A stretch of 64,000 nucleotides of DNA from Mycolicibacterium rhodesiae JS60 (GTDB lineage Bacteria > Actinomycetota > Actinomycetes > Mycobacteriales > Mycobacteriaceae): positions 1,914,411 to 1,978,410 of the forward strand of contig AGIQ01000001.1 in assembly GCA_000230935.2 (NCBI GenBank). Reading direction: 5' to 3'. Made by a program: the position numbers and the translations under genes. Every line of letters begins with the position of its first letter. Positions within the stretch are counted from its first letter, which is position 1. The notes beneath the pieces are model-generated. The model searched no databases, had not been told where the DNA came from, and saw nothing but the letters and a program-made list of their open reading frames with translations. This document shows, one piece after another, positions 10,056 through 20,473 of the stretch.

Positions 10056-11545
10056 TGACCGCGGCCGCCAACGACGCAGTGCGCGTGCGGTTCTGTCCGT
10101 CGCCGACCGGCATCCCGCATGTCGGTATGGTGCGCACCGCGCTGTTCAACTGGGCCTACGCCCGCCACACCGGCGGCACGTTCGTGTTTCGTATCGAGGA
10201 CACCGACGCCGCGCGCGACTCCGAGGAAAGCTATTCCGCACTGCTCGACGCGTTGCGTTGGCTGGGTTTGAACTGGGACGAGGGACCGGAGGTCGGTGGC
10301 CCCCATGGGCCCTACCGGCAGTCGCTGCGCACAGACCTCTATCGCGATGTGCTGGACCGACTGCTGGAGTCCGGGGCGGCCTACCTGGCGTACTCCACCC
10401 CCGAGGAGGTGGAGGCGCGCCATCTTGCCGCCGGGCGCAATCCCAAACTGGGCTATGACAATTACGACCGGGACCTGACCGACGCGCAGCGCGCCGCTTT
10501 TTCGGCCGAGGGCCGTAATGCGGTGGTGCGGCTCAGGATGCCCGACGAGGACATCAGCTGGCACGACCTGGTCCGCGGCACAACGACATTCGCCGCCGGA
10601 ACTGTTCCCGACTTCGCGCTGACCCGCGGGACCGGAGAACCGTTGTACACCTTGGTAAATCCCGTCGACGACGCACTGATGAAGATCACCCACGTGCTGC
10701 GCGGTGAGGACCTGCTGTCATCCACGCCTCGCCAGATCGCGTTGTACCAGGCACTCATTCGCATCGGTGTGGCCGACCGGGTACCCGAATTCGCACACCT
10801 GCCACCGGTTCTGGGGGAGGGCACCAAGAAGCTGTCCAAACGTGACCCGGAGTCCAACCTCTTCCTGCACCGCGAGCGGGGTTTCATTCCGGAGGGTCTG
10901 CTCAACTATCTGGCGCTGCTGGGCTGGGGCATCGCCGAGGACCACGACATCTTCAGCCTCGACGAGATGGTCGCCGCCTTCGACGTCGTCGACGTCAACT
11001 CCAATCCGGCGCGCTTCGACCAGAAAAAGGCCGACGCGATCAACGCCGAGCACATCCGCCGGCTGGACGAGGCCGAGTTCGCCAAGCGATTGCGGGCGTA
11101 CTTCGAGGCGCACGGCCACGACACCACGCTCGACGACGCGGGTTTCGCCGTCGCCGCGCAGCTGACTCAGACCCGCATCGTGGTGCTGTCCGACGGCTGG
11201 GAGCTGCTGAAGTTCTTCAATGACGATGCCTACGAGCTGGATCCGAAGGCCGCCGCCAAGGAGCTCGGCCCCGATTCGGTGCCGGTGCTCGACGCGGCGA
11301 TCTGCGCCCTCGACGGGGTGACCGACTGGACGACGCCGGCCATCGAGGACGCGCTGAAGGTCGCGCTGCTCGACGGGCTCGAGCTCAAGCCGCGCAAGGC
11401 GTTCGGTCCGATCCGGGTGGCCGCGACGGGTGCGACGATCAGCCCGCCGCTTTTCGAATCGCTGGAACTGCTCGGTCGTGACCGCAGCCTGCGGCGACTG
11501 CGGGCCGCGCGCGATCGCGCCGGGGTGGTGGAAAAAGACGGCTGA
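10055..11545 (+). CDS. gltX: Glutamyl-tRNA synthetase
   Basis: Class I aminoacyl-tRNA synthetase charging tRNA-Glu (and, in organisms using the GatCAB route, also tRNA-Gln). The 496-residue protein has the nucleotide-binding HIGH-equivalent segment [16 protein letters not shown] at about residue 14 and the KMSKS-type loop [11 protein letters not shown] at about 258. The ATG overlapping the upstream stop is preferred to the TTG one codon earlier. Placing it directly upstream of tRNA-Gln and tRNA-Glu genes is conserved in mycobacteria. Confidence 0.97.
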   Translation: MTAAANDAVRVRFCPSPTGIPHVGMVRTALFNWAYARHTGGTFVFRIEDTDAARDSEESYSALLDALRWLGLNWDEGPEVGGPHGPYRQSLRTDLYRDVLDRLLESGAAYLAYSTPEEVEARHLAAGRNPKLGYDNYDRDLTDAQRAAFSAEGRNAVVRLRMPDEDISWHDLVRGTTTFAAGTVPDFALTRGTGEPLYTLVNPVDDALMKITHVLRGEDLLSSTPRQIALYQALIRIGVADRVPEFAHLPPVLGEGTKKLSKRDPESNLFLHRERGFIPEGLLNYLALLGWGIAEDHDIFSLDEMVAAFDVVDVNSNPARFDQKKADAINAEHIRRLDEAEFAKRLRAYFEAHGHDTTLDDAGFAVAAQLTQTRIVVLSDGWELLKFFNDDAYELDPKAAAKELGPDSVPVLDAAICALDGVTDWTTPAIEDALKVALLDGLELKPRKAFGPIRVAATGATISPPLFESLELLGRDRSLRRLRAARDRAGVVEKDG

Positions 11546-11648
11546 AATCTTTGATAGTCTGCTCGTCGGCCCGTAACCAACGGCACCGGCCTTCACTCCC
11601 ACGCGAGTCCGGAATAAAGGCGTCTGACCTGCGGTTATAGGTAGCCAA

Positions 11649-11720
11649 TGGGGTATGGTGTAATTGGCAACACTAGGGATTCTGATTCCCTCATTCTAGG
11701 TTCGAGTCCTGGTACCCCAG
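11649..11720 (+). tRNA. tRNA-Gln (anticodon CTG)
   Basis: A complete 72-nt cloverleaf: acceptor arms TGGGGTA/TACCCCA with discriminator G, D arm with TAATTGGCAA, anticodon stem AGGGA/TCCCT enclosing TTCTGAT (anticodon CTG), and T arm with GGTTCGAGTCC. CCA is not encoded (sequence continues CAATT). It follows gltX by about 100 nt. Confidence 0.95.
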
Positions 11721-11795
11721 CAATTATGTCGGCAACGGCCTCTGAGCTATGCTGGCTACCCGGTGCGCCGCGAGGTGCGCCACGGATTTGGTTCT

Positions 11796-11871
11796 GGCCC
11801 CGTCGTCTAGCGGCCTAGGACGCCGCCCTCTCACGGCGGTAGCGTGGGTTCGAATCCCATCGGGGCTACCA
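11796..11871 (+). tRNA. tRNA-Glu (anticodon CTC)
   Basis: Acceptor arms GGCCCCG/CGGGGCT (first pair G-U), D arm TCTAGCGGCCTAGGA, anticodon stem CCGCC/GGCGG enclosing CTCTCAC (anticodon CTC), T arm GGGTTCGAATCCC, discriminator A and an encoded CCA (11869-11871). Lies 75 nt after tRNA-Gln, probably on the same transcript. Confidence 0.95.
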
Positions 11872-11877
11872 AATCAG

Positions 11878-11902
11878 ATCGCCCGGTCACCGACCGGGCG
11901 AT
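11878..11902 (+). terminator. Hairpin terminator after the tRNA pair
   Basis: A perfect 11-bp stem (ATCGCCCGGTC/GACCGGGCGAT) with a 3-nt loop ACC, followed by TCGTCATTT. It starts 6 nt after the tRNA-Glu CCA end, consistent with termination of the tRNA operon. Confidence 0.8.
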
Positions 11903-11980
11903 TCGTCATTTCGGCCCCGGCTGTGCGGTGCGGCAGCAAATGCCTGCACCCGCGGCGGCCATGCCGCAACATTGGCACCG

Positions 11981-13609
11981 ATGAAGCGATACCGCGCGGC
12001 AGCCGTGATCGCCGTGGTGCTGCTCGTGGCGGCCATCGCCTCTGGGCCGGCCTCGGAGACGTCGGCGTGGCGGATCGCGCATGCCGCCCCGATCATCACC
12101 GGCCCCTACGCGTCGCTCCTGGCGGCATCGACGAACCTGGGCCCCTCGCGCGCCAGTGCTGTTCAACTCACCGTGACGTTGCGTGACGGCGCGCGTCCGA
12201 CGGCGCTGATCGCCTGGGCCGGCAGGCACCGATTGGCGGTGCGCTGGCGGCATGGCGATGACTTCGCCGTCGTCAGCGGAGCCGCAGCGGGCATCGCCGA
12301 CGCGTTCGGGGTGCCCGTCCACGACTACCGGGGGAGGCAGGGGCAGATGTTCTACGCCTCGCCTCGACAGCCGATGCCGCCACGCGAACTACGCGGCGAC
12401 GTCACCGAAGTCGGACGGGTCCTGAGTTATCTGCCACATCGGATGGCGCGCCCGGCAGTTCCATTGGACGTGCCCCGTCCCGGATTGACGCCACAGCATC
12501 TGCTGACCGCCTACAGCGCGGCGCCGCTGGCGGCGGCCGGCTACCGGGGCGCCGGCCAAACCCTGGTGTTCTACGTGTTCGACGGCTTCGACCAGCGCGA
12601 CCTGGACATGTTCGCGGACATGTGGGGGCTGCCCCGGTTCGCGCCCGTGGTGGTCGGTGGCCCGCTCGGGCCGCCCGAGGGCGAGGCGGTGATGGATCTC
12701 GAGATCGCGCACGCCATCGCCCCGGACGCCCGACTGGTGGTGGTGAACGCGCGCCCGACGCTGGAGGGCGGTGGCACCTTCGCGAAGATCGGCGCGATGT
12801 TCGACGATGCGGCGCAGCACTATCCGGGCTCGGTGTGGAGCCTGTCGATCGGCTGGGGGTGTGAGGCTCTGGTCACTGCGGCGGACGTCGCTCCGGTGCG
12901 CGCGGCGCTGGCCGCAGCGCACCGCCGGGGCATCACGGTGTTCGACGCCAGCGGCGACACCGCCGGCTTGGAATGCAAAGGCGGCAAGGACTGGTCGTCG
13001 GCACCCGGGCCCGACGACGTCGGCGTCGACACCATCGCGTCGTTGCCCGAGGTCACCTCGGTCGGCGGCACCACGCTGTCCACCGACGCCAACGGCAGGT
13101 GGTTGGACGAGTGGGCCTGGGTGGACGTGCCGATGTCGCAGGGCTCCAGCGGCGGTGTGTCCCGATTGTTCGCCCGCCCCGACTACCAACGCGCGGTGGC
13201 CGTCGACCGGGACACCGATCACCGGTTGGTTCCCGACGTGTCCGCGGTGGCCGATCCGTTCACCGGTATGCAGGTCGTGTTCGGGCAGAAGATCAGGATC
13301 GGCGGGGGCACATCGCAGGCCGCACCGATCTGGGCGGGCATGGCGGCGTTGATGAACGAGTATCTGCTCGACCACGGCGGACGGCCGCTCGGCGATATCA
13401 ACCCCCTCCTGTATCGGGTCGCGCAGGGATCGCGGCAGCCGGGATTTCACGACATCACGTTGGGCGGCAACGCTGTCGACAACCCCAACCGCGGGTATGA
13501 CCTGGTGACCGGACTGGGCAGCCCGATCGCCGACAACCTCGCCCAGAATCTGCTCGACGTGCAGAAGGCCTCATCAGTGGCCGCGGGCTTCGCACCCGGC
13601 GGCGGATAG
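11981..13609 (+). CDS. Secreted sedolisin (S53) family serine-carboxyl protease
   Basis: A 542-residue exported protease. A signal peptide (about residues 1-25) is followed by a pro-kumamolisin activation domain (about 40-150) and the S53 catalytic domain. The triad is visible: Glu235 and Asp239 in GEAVMDLE and Ser445 in GGGTSQAAP; the oxyanion Asp lies in the DASGDTAG motif (D322/D326 region). A C-terminal calcium site is suggested by DITLGGN and GYDLVTGLGSP. S53 enzymes are usually active at acid pH. The start is the ATG giving MKRYRAA. The next gene starts 2 nt after the stop, so the two are probably coupled. No counterpart is expected at this position in M. tuberculosis. Confidence 0.88.
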   Translation: MKRYRAAAVIAVVLLVAAIASGPASETSAWRIAHAAPIITGPYASLLAASTNLGPSRASAVQLTVTLRDGARPTALIAWAGRHRLAVRWRHGDDFAVVSGAAAGIADAFGVPVHDYRGRQGQMFYASPRQPMPPRELRGDVTEVGRVLSYLPHRMARPAVPLDVPRPGLTPQHLLTAYSAAPLAAAGYRGAGQTLVFYVFDGFDQRDLDMFADMWGLPRFAPVVVGGPLGPPEGEAVMDLEIAHAIAPDARLVVVNARPTLEGGGTFAKIGAMFDDAAQHYPGSVWSLSIGWGCEALVTAADVAPVRAALAAAHRRGITVFDASGDTAGLECKGGKDWSSAPGPDDVGVDTIASLPEVTSVGGTTLSTDANGRWLDEWAWVDVPMSQGSSGGVSRLFARPDYQRAVAVDRDTDHRLVPDVSAVADPFTGMQVVFGQKIRIGGGTSQAAPIWAGMAALMNEYLLDHGGRPLGDINPLLYRVAQGSRQPGFHDITLGGNAVDNPNRGYDLVTGLGSPIADNLAQNLLDVQKASSVAAGFAPGGG

Positions 13610-13611
13610 GC

Positions 13612-15162
13612 GTGACCATTCTTCGCTGGTCGCCGACGTGTTCGTTGTTCCCGGAGCTGCCCACGCACTCTCGCAGTCGGTTTCGCCTCGCCTTTCTCGT
13701 ATTCGTCACGGCGCTGGTGACATTCGCCGCGCTGCGCTGGCAGGCGCCGATGATCGCGACCGCGGTGTTCGGGCTCCCGCTGCTGTTCGCCAGCTATCTG
13801 CGTGAGATCGACGTCCGCACGGTCGGGCTCCGCGCTGTTGCCGTATCGGGCGTTGTGGGGCTGGGGTTGGCAGTCGGGTGGGCGCTGATCGCCGGTCCGA
13901 TCGTTGCCGGCGCCTACGACGTGGCGCTGGGTGCGCCGGCGGACACCAGACGGGTCCTGCTCTTCGGCGTGGCAGTCCCCGTCAGCGAAGCCCTGCTGAT
14001 GATCCTGCCCGCTGCGGTGGTGCGGCTCACGGACCGCTCACCGCGCGACGCCCTCGGCGGCTTCGCGATCGGGGCTTTCGGGGCAACGGTATTCACCGGG
14101 GTCGCCACTGCGATATTGCTCATGCCGCAACTCGCGATGGGTGTCACCGCACCGGACCGCTCAGTGAGCAGCCTCCTCGTCGAGGCGTTGGTCGAGGGCG
14201 TGGCGTGGCCTCTGGTGGGCGTGGCGACCGGCGGCATCATCGGCATTGCCCTGTGGTTTACCAACCCAGCCAACGCTTCTCGCCGGCATCAGTCGGTCGT
14301 TCCCACCGCGCTGATTCTGGTGCTGATCGTGGTGACCGCGATGGGCGTGGTGGATGTCATCCCGCTGTCGTCGGTGTGGTACGGGGTGCTGCACCTACTG
14401 ATCGCCGCGGCGGCGATGCTGGTTCTGCGGTTCGTCGTCGCGGCCGCGACCGGCCACCGGGCGCCCGAAGCGATCGGTACCGCAGGGCAATCGAGCTACC
14501 CCGGTGTGCTGGGGTGGCTGGCGGCAGGCCTGGGTGTGGCGGTTGCCGCCGGCGTCATCGTGTCGGCACGGATCACCCCGGCGCCGGAACTCTTTGTCTG
14601 TCCACCGGATTGCGGTCGGCCGCCGCTCGGTATCCCGGTGGAGAACAACCCGCGGTTCAGTGGTGACGACGGCGCGTTCTCGGTGGCCTATCCCGGCCAG
14701 GGGTCCGCCTACGACGCCACCTTCGATCCACCAGGGCTGAACGGTGTCGAACTCAGGTACACCGGTGGGGATACCGGAACGCTGACGTTCTCCGGTGAGC
14801 CCGCCGGCGATCGCACGGCCAAGCAGGTCGTGCAGCAGGTCATCGAGAACTGGTACCCGGGTGCGGTCGTCGATTACGAAATCCCCAACGCGTCGGTCGG
14901 TTACCAACCCGGCTACGGCGTTGTCGCCGACCTGTTTCCCACCAGCTCGTCAGCCACCTACACCCGATTGCGGGTGATCGTCGTGGCCGCGGTCAAGCAC
15001 GACTACGCACTGATCGCGGCTGCGGTCGGCCCGTATCACCGATTCGGGCCCGACTACGGGGACGGTCACCCGTCGGGGGCCAACCTCGAATTGGCCATGG
15101 ACATGGGTAAATACGTCAACAGTTTCAGGTGGCGTGGCGACCGCTACAGCCGCCCGTCCTGA
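13612..15162 (+). CDS. Large polytopic membrane protein with extracytoplasmic C-terminal domain
   Basis: Not assigned to a family. The 516-residue protein has about nine predicted membrane segments between residues 20 and 320, then a soluble tail of about 190 residues beginning with a Cys-Pro motif (FVCPPDCGRPPLG) and containing SVAYPGQGSAYDATFDP. The tail should lie outside the membrane. It starts at a GTG only 2 nt after the protease stop, so it is probably coexpressed with the sedolisin; it could anchor, assist or be processed by that protease, which is inference from context only. Acidic residues in helices (PVSEALLM, VEALVEGVAWP) recall intramembrane enzymes, but no complete CAAX/PrsW motif set is seen. 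Confidence 0.75.
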   Translation: MTILRWSPTCSLFPELPTHSRSRFRLAFLVFVTALVTFAALRWQAPMIATAVFGLPLLFASYLREIDVRTVGLRAVAVSGVVGLGLAVGWALIAGPIVAGAYDVALGAPADTRRVLLFGVAVPVSEALLMILPAAVVRLTDRSPRDALGGFAIGAFGATVFTGVATAILLMPQLAMGVTAPDRSVSSLLVEALVEGVAWPLVGVATGGIIGIALWFTNPANASRRHQSVVPTALILVLIVVTAMGVVDVIPLSSVWYGVLHLLIAAAAMLVLRFVVAAATGHRAPEAIGTAGQSSYPGVLGWLAAGLGVAVAAGVIVSARITPAPELFVCPPDCGRPPLGIPVENNPRFSGDDGAFSVAYPGQGSAYDATFDPPGLNGVELRYTGGDTGTLTFSGEPAGDRTAKQVVQQVIENWYPGAVVDYEIPNASVGYQPGYGVVADLFPTSSSATYTRLRVIVVAAVKHDYALIAAAVGPYHRFGPDYGDGHPSGANLELAMDMGKYVNSFRWRGDRYSRPS

Positions 15163-15167
15163 TTCGG

Positions 15168-15665
15168 CTATTCGCTGGGTGCGGTGGACCCGGCCAGCGG
15201 CATCGGCGGCATGCCGAGCTTGCCGTGATCCCACGACCTGGTGCGGTGGGCCACGATGCGCACCGCCACACGCTTGTTCATCATCATGTCGACGGCAGGC
15301 TTGAGGTCGTCGGTATAGGGGCCGTTGTAGCGCTCCCACACGCTGACGCCGACTTTGAAAATGGTGTCCGGATCCTCGATGATCTCGGCCACACCTTCGA
15401 ACGCGACGCCGCGCAATGTGTCGTAGGTCATCCCGTCTTCGATGAGGAAGCTCACCCGCGGGTTACGGCGCAGGTTGACCGCCTTCTGGGACTTGGCCTT
15501 CGTCTCCACCCAGATCTCGCCGTCCAGGACGCCGTACCACATCGCGACGAGATGGGGCTGGCCGTCGAGTCCGATGGTCGCCATGGTGCCGGTGCGGCTG
15601 CGTGCCACGAAATCGGCGATCTCGGCTTCCGACATGACGATCTGGTTGCGCTGATTCGTTCCCAT
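15168..15665 (-). CDS. F420-type split beta-barrel (PPOX-class) protein, Rv2991-like
   Basis: A 165-residue protein of the pyridoxine 5'-phosphate oxidase-like/F420-dependent split-barrel superfamily. The N-terminal segment SRTGTMATIGLDGQPHLVAMWY and the following DGEIWVETKAKSQKAVNLRRNPRVS carry the cofactor-binding arginine/lysine/serine pattern. M. tuberculosis Rv2991 at this position binds F420 in vitro; activity is uncertain. It lies beside the iclR gene and is transcribed in the same direction (43 nt apart), so it may be read from the iclR promoter. F420 synthesis is represented nearby by fbiD (22710-23345). Confidence 0.88.
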   Translation of the reverse strand: MGTNQRNQIVMSEAEIADFVARSRTGTMATIGLDGQPHLVAMWYGVLDGEIWVETKAKSQKAVNLRRNPRVSFLIEDGMTYDTLRGVAFEGVAEIIEDPDTIFKVGVSVWERYNGPYTDDLKPAVDMMMNKRVAVRIVAHRTRSWDHGKLGMPPMPLAGSTAPSE

Positions 15666-15707
15666 CGCGTCAGTTTGGCAGGCCGTCGTGCGCGCTTGTC
15701 GCCGGGA

Positions 15708-16409
15708 TCACAGTCGGCGCGTCAGAGCGTCGGCGGCGGCTACCAGATCGGCCGCCCAGCGCGCCCCGGGACGACGGCCCATCCGGTCGATCGGCCCGGA
15801 CACCGACACCGCTGCGATCACCGCGCCGGTGCGGTCGCGTACCGGAGCCGAGATGCTGGCCACCCCGGGTTCGCGCTCGGCGGCGCTTTGCGCCCAGCCG
15901 CGGCGGCGGACCTCGGCCAGGGTACGTTCGGTGAATTTCGCGGTTGGCAGCACGGCCTGCTGGGTGCTGCTGTCGCTGTAGGCCAGCAGCACTTTGGCGC
16001 CCGATCCGGCCGTCATCGGCAGCCGGGCGCCGACGGGCACGGTATCGCGAAGCCCGGCAGGGGGTTCCAATGCGGCCACGCAGATCCGGCTGGTGCCCTC
16101 GCGGCGGTAGAGCTGCACGCTCTCGCCGGTGATCTCGCGCAGCCTCGGCAGGACCGCCGCGCCCGCCGCCAGCAGGGGATCGTTGACCTGGGCGGCCAAT
16201 TCGCTGATGGCCGGTCCGAGCCGCCAGCGCCCGGCGCTGTCCCGGGCCAGCAGACGGTGGGTCTCGAGGCCGGCGGCGAGCCGGTGCGCGGTGGCACGGG
16301 GGAGACCGGTGCGCTCACAGAGTTCGGCCAGCCCGCAGGGTGAATCGGCGATCGAGTGCAGTACGCCCACGGCTTTGTCGAGCACGCCGATGCCGCTATC
16401 CTGTCTCAT
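15708..16409 (-). CDS. IclR-family regulator of leucine genes (LtbR/NdgR/Rv2989 type)
   Basis: A 233-residue IclR regulator: N-terminal winged helix-turn-helix (residues about 5-60, GLAELCERTGLPRATAHRLAAGLE) and a C-terminal GAF-like effector domain. It is divergent from leuCD by 75 nt. In actinobacteria this position is taken by LtbR (Corynebacterium) or NdgR/AreB (Streptomyces), which control leuB and leuCD; the same role is inferred here. Its start codon is preceded by TAGTAT at 6 nt on the coding strand (16416-16421), with no ribosome-binding site, suggesting a leaderless mRNA. The candidate operator overlaps that promoter and the start codon, so self-repression is plausible. Confidence 0.92.
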   Translation of the reverse strand: MRQDSGIGVLDKAVGVLHSIADSPCGLAELCERTGLPRATAHRLAAGLETHRLLARDSAGRWRLGPAISELAAQVNDPLLAAGAAVLPRLREITGESVQLYRREGTSRICVAALEPPAGLRDTVPVGARLPMTAGSGAKVLLAYSDSSTQQAVLPTAKFTERTLAEVRRRGWAQSAAEREPGVASISAPVRDRTGAVIAAVSVSGPIDRMGRRPGARWAADLVAAADALTRRL

Positions 16410-16442
16410 ATCGAGATACTAGCGTCCCGAAATGTGAGATAT
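16404..16442. promoter_or_regulatory. Candidate IclR operator region between iclR and leuC
   Basis: Contains TCTC-ATATC-GAGA (16404-16416), overlapping the iclR start codon and -10, and an opposed ATGTGAGATAT (16432-16442). TCTCA (16404-16408) and TGAGA (16435-16439) also pair as a wide inverted repeat. Position and symmetry fit an IclR-family operator, but no binding motif was tested. Confidence 0.45.
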
Positions 16443-16484
16443 CCAGACTTGCGTTCCGGGAATCACTGAATGAATTGAGAACTC

Positions 16485-17918
<1,434 letters not shown>

Positions 17919-17938
17919 ACCTGCTAAGGAGAACCACG

Positions 17939-18535
17939 ATGGAGGCATTTCACACTCACACCGGCATCGGCGTCCCGTTACGGCGGTCCAATGTCGACAC
18001 CGACCAGATCATTCCCGCGGTGTATTTGAAGCGAGTCACCCGAACGGGTTTCGAGGACGGATTGTTCGCCGCGTGGCGCACCGATCCCTCGTTCATTCTC
18101 AATCTGAGCCCGTTCGACCGGGGTTCGGTATTGGTCGCTGGACCAGATTTCGGCACCGGGTCGTCACGCGAGCATGCGGTCTGGGCGCTCATGGACTTCG
18201 GATTCCGGGTCGTCATCTCGTCCCGGTTCGCCGACATCTTTCGCGGCAACGCGGGCAAGGCCGGGCTGTTGGCGGCCGAAGTCGCTCAAGATGATGTCGA
18301 ACTTCTCTGGAAGCTCATCGAGCAGAATCCGGGGCTGGAAATCACTGTCAATCTTCAAGATCGAAATATCACCGCGGGAACAGCCGTGGTGCCGTTCACG
18401 ATTGACGATTACACGGCTTGGAGACTGCTGGAAGGCCTCGACGATATAGGCCTTACGCTGCGGAAACTCGCTGAAATCGAAGCCTTCGAGGCGAGTCGTC
18501 CAAGCTGGAAGCCGCGCATTTCGACGCCTTCCTGA
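17939..18535 (+). CDS. leuD: 3-isopropylmalate dehydratase small subunit
   Basis: Small (swivel-domain) subunit of isopropylmalate isomerase, 198 residues, matching the mycobacterial length. Motifs: [15 protein letters not shown] near the N-terminus and [15 protein letters not shown] at about residue 70, which contribute the substrate-binding serines and arginine. The ATG after TAAGGAGAACCACG is the start; the longer open frame upstream lies inside leuC and is not used. Confidence 0.97.
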   Translation: MEAFHTHTGIGVPLRRSNVDTDQIIPAVYLKRVTRTGFEDGLFAAWRTDPSFILNLSPFDRGSVLVAGPDFGTGSSREHAVWALMDFGFRVVISSRFADIFRGNAGKAGLLAAEVAQDDVELLWKLIEQNPGLEITVNLQDRNITAGTAVVPFTIDDYTAWRLLEGLDDIGLTLRKLAEIEAFEASRPSWKPRISTPS

Positions 18536-18559
18536 ACGGGCCGGGACGCCGAATTCCCG

Positions 18560-18606
18560 CCCCCAAAGGGGGGTTCAGGCCCCCTCGAATCACCGCCCTA
18601 GGGCGG
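18560..18606 (+). terminator. Two GC-rich hairpins downstream of leuD
   Basis: CCCCC-AAA-GGGGG (18560-18572) lies 25 nt after the leuD stop, followed by a perfect 14-bp palindrome CCGCCCTAGGGCGG (18593-18606). The first can terminate leuCD; the palindrome may be a second stem or a protein site. The remainder of the 199-nt gap up to hupB should hold the hupB promoter, which I cannot place with confidence. Confidence 0.45.
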
Positions 18607-18734
18607 CAACCGGATTGCTGAAATCCTCCTAAGTAGTCCCTGAAATTGGGCGTGGCTCTTGGAATTCTGCAGCTCTTGGGTTTACCGTGTTCTGCAGTCG
18701 GTCCAAAGTGGACCACTGGCTTCGGAGGAATTGA

Positions 18735-19385
18735 ATGAACAAAGCAGAGCTCATCGACGTACTCACGGAGAAATTGGGCTCAGATCGTCGGCAGGCAACT
18801 CTGGCGGTGGAGAACGTTGTTGACACCATTGTGCGCGCGGTGCACAAGGGCGACAGCGTGACCATCACCGGCTTCGGCGTTTTCGAGCAGCGGCGGCGCG
18901 CGGCTCGTGTGGCGCGTAATCCGCGCACCGGCGAAACCGTCAAAGTCAAGCCGACTTCCGTTCCCGCTTTCCGTCCCGGCGCTCAATTCAAGGCCGTCGT
19001 CTCTGGTGCACAGAAGCTTCCGTCGGAAGGCCCCGCAGTCAAGCGCGGTGCCGTCGCCGGCCCGGTCAAGAAGGCTGCCGCCAAGAAGGCCGTCCGCAAG
19101 GCGGTCGTGAAGAAGGTTGCTGCCAAGAAGGCTCCGGCCAAGAAGGCTGCACCGGCTAAGAAGGCCGCGCCTGCCAAGAAGGCTCCGGCCAAGAAGGCTG
19201 CACCGGCTAAGAAGGCTCCGGCCAAGAAGGCTCCGGCCAAGAAGGCCGCGCCCGCGAAGAAGGCTCCGGCCAAGAAGGCTCCGGCCAAGAAGGCCGCGCC
19301 CGCCAAGAAGGCCGCTCCGGCCAAGAAGGCTCCGGCCAAGAAGGCTCCGGCCAAGAAGGCTCCGGCCAAGAAGGGCCGTCGCTAA
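18735..19385 (+). CDS. hupB: HU-like nucleoid protein with lysine-rich tail
   Basis: Mycobacterial HupB (216 residues), which binds and compacts DNA and is linked to iron response and stress. Residues 1-90 form the HU fold ([37 protein letters not shown]). The remaining half is an alanine/proline/lysine tail built from repeated KKAPA and KKAAPA units, similar to eukaryotic linker histone H1 tails and a target for acetylation and methylation in relatives. A strong GGAGGAA site precedes the ATG. A bidirectional terminator separates it from the convergent mutT1. Confidence 0.97.
   Translation: MNKAELIDVLTEKLGSDRRQATLAVENVVDTIVRAVHKGDSVTITGFGVFEQRRRAARVARNPRTGETVKVKPTSVPAFRPGAQFKAVVSGAQKLPSEGPAVKRGAVAGPVKKAAAKKAVRKAVVKKVAAKKAPAKKAAPAKKAAPAKKAPAKKAAPAKKAPAKKAPAKKAAPAKKAPAKKAPAKKAAPAKKAAPAKKAPAKKAPAKKAPAKKGRR
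19066..19378 (+). repeat. Degenerate tandem repeats encoding the HupB tail
   Basis: In-frame short repeats built on AAGAAGGCTCCGGCC and AAGAAGGCCGCGCC variants. They are coding, not intergenic, and are likely to vary in number between strains by slippage or recombination. Confidence 0.85.
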
Positions 19386-19398
19386 GTTTCACAAGTCG

Positions 19399-19431
19399 AA
19401 TACGCCGCGGGCTCAACGCCCGCGGCGTATT
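19399..19431. terminator. Bidirectional hairpin terminator between hupB and mutT1
   Basis: A perfect 14-bp stem (AATACGCCGCGGGC/GCCCGCGGCGTATT) with a 5-nt loop TCAAC, flanked by A-rich and T-rich ends on either strand. It lies 14 nt after hupB and 7 nt from the end of the convergent mutT1. Confidence 0.85.
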
Positions 19432-19437
19432 TGCGCG

Positions 19438-20403
19438 TCAGGGCCTGGTCGCCAGAGGGCTGCCGATGTAGTCGGCGGCGATGATCCGATCGCCGTCGAG
19501 CGACAGCACCCATGTGCTGCCCTTGCGGTTGCGCGATTTGTCGGGCTTGTCGGAGCCGCGCCACCACGCCAGCAGATAGGGAATGACCTTGCCCTGTGTG
19601 CAGATCACCGGTGTCCCACCGCGGGCGGCGATCTCGGAGATACGTTTGTGCGCGGCGTCGGGGTCGGCAGCGTAAGCCTCTTCGGTGAGATCGGCCTCCG
19701 CGGTGATCGTCACTCCGAGCTCCTGCGCCAGCGGCTCGACCGATTGGATACAGCGGACCCGATCGGCGGCGTAGATCTCGGTGGCCCCGAACGCCATCAG
19801 CTGCCCGACCAGCGACTCCGCTTGTGCACGACCATTCTTGTCCAGGGGGCGGCTCCGGTCGTCGCCTTTGTAGCGGGACTTGATGCCGGCGGTGCCATGC
19901 CGGACGATCAGGACTGTCGAGGTATCGGCGGGCTGTTTGGCGAAGGACTTGAGCACATCCCGGTCGTGGGGATAGGTGAGCTTCTCCACGGCGGCGTCGA
20001 CCGGAAGCCACTCCAGCTGGTCGACTTCGGCGCCGGGGGTGAACTCGCCACCGAGAGCCCGGGCCGCCCAGTAGTGAACGACCTTGGAGCCCTGCGCCAC
20101 TTGATAGCGGGTCTGGATCAGGCGTCGGCCCAGATGGCAGCGCTGCCCGGTCTCCTCCCGGATTTCGCGCACGGCGGCAACCGGCTCATTCTCACCGGGG
20201 TCGACTTTGCCCTTCGGCAACGACCAATCGTCATAGCGAGGCCGGTGAATCAGCGCGACACGCAGTTCGCCGGTGTCCGGGTCGTGATGCCACAGTGCCG
20301 CGCCGGCGGCGAGGATCACACGCTGGGGCGGCTTGCCCTTCTTGACGGCTGCCTTCTTTGGCGATTTGGACCTTGAGCTGTCACGTGACGCTCGCTTGGC
20401 CAC
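19438..20403 (-). CDS. mutT1: Two-domain NUDIX/histidine-phosphatase hydrolase
   Basis: A 321-residue protein matching M. tuberculosis MutT1 (Rv2985), which hydrolyses 8-oxo-(d)GTP and diadenosine polyphosphates. After a basic N-terminal tail, residues about 27-155 form the NUDIX domain with the full box [22 protein letters not shown]. Residues about 160-320 form a histidine-phosphatase (phosphoglycerate-mutase-like) domain with the catalytic RHG motif (LIVRHGTAG). The gene lies downstream of ppk1 on the same strand with a 70-nt gap, linking nucleotide sanitation and polyphosphate metabolism by position. Confidence 0.95.
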   Translation of the reverse strand: MAKRASRDSSRSKSPKKAAVKKGKPPQRVILAAGAALWHHDPDTGELRVALIHRPRYDDWSLPKGKVDPGENEPVAAVREIREETGQRCHLGRRLIQTRYQVAQGSKVVHYWAARALGGEFTPGAEVDQLEWLPVDAAVEKLTYPHDRDVLKSFAKQPADTSTVLIVRHGTAGIKSRYKGDDRSRPLDKNGRAQAESLVGQLMAFGATEIYAADRVRCIQSVEPLAQELGVTITAEADLTEEAYAADPDAAHKRISEIAARGGTPVICTQGKVIPYLLAWWRGSDKPDKSRNRKGSTWVLSLDGDRIIAADYIGSPLATRP

Positions 20404-20473
20404 CTCAACTCCCGCAGATCAATTCGGGTCCCTGCATGGGACCGGACTTGGTGGGTCGTAACGGGGAAAGCAC

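Noticed and set aside
11796..11902. tRNA-Glu 3' end as an integration site for the sedolisin pair
   Set aside because: No integrase gene and no repeated tRNA 3' segment were found downstream; kept only as a question in the sedolisin finding.
13612..15162. Membrane protein as a PrsW or CAAX-type intramembrane protease
   Set aside because: Acidic residues are present in helices, but the full set of Glu/His motifs of either family could not be found.
19066..19378. Regular short repeats that might suggest a CRISPR array
   Set aside because: They are in-frame coding repeats of the HupB tail with no unique spacers; no CRISPR array is seen in the window.
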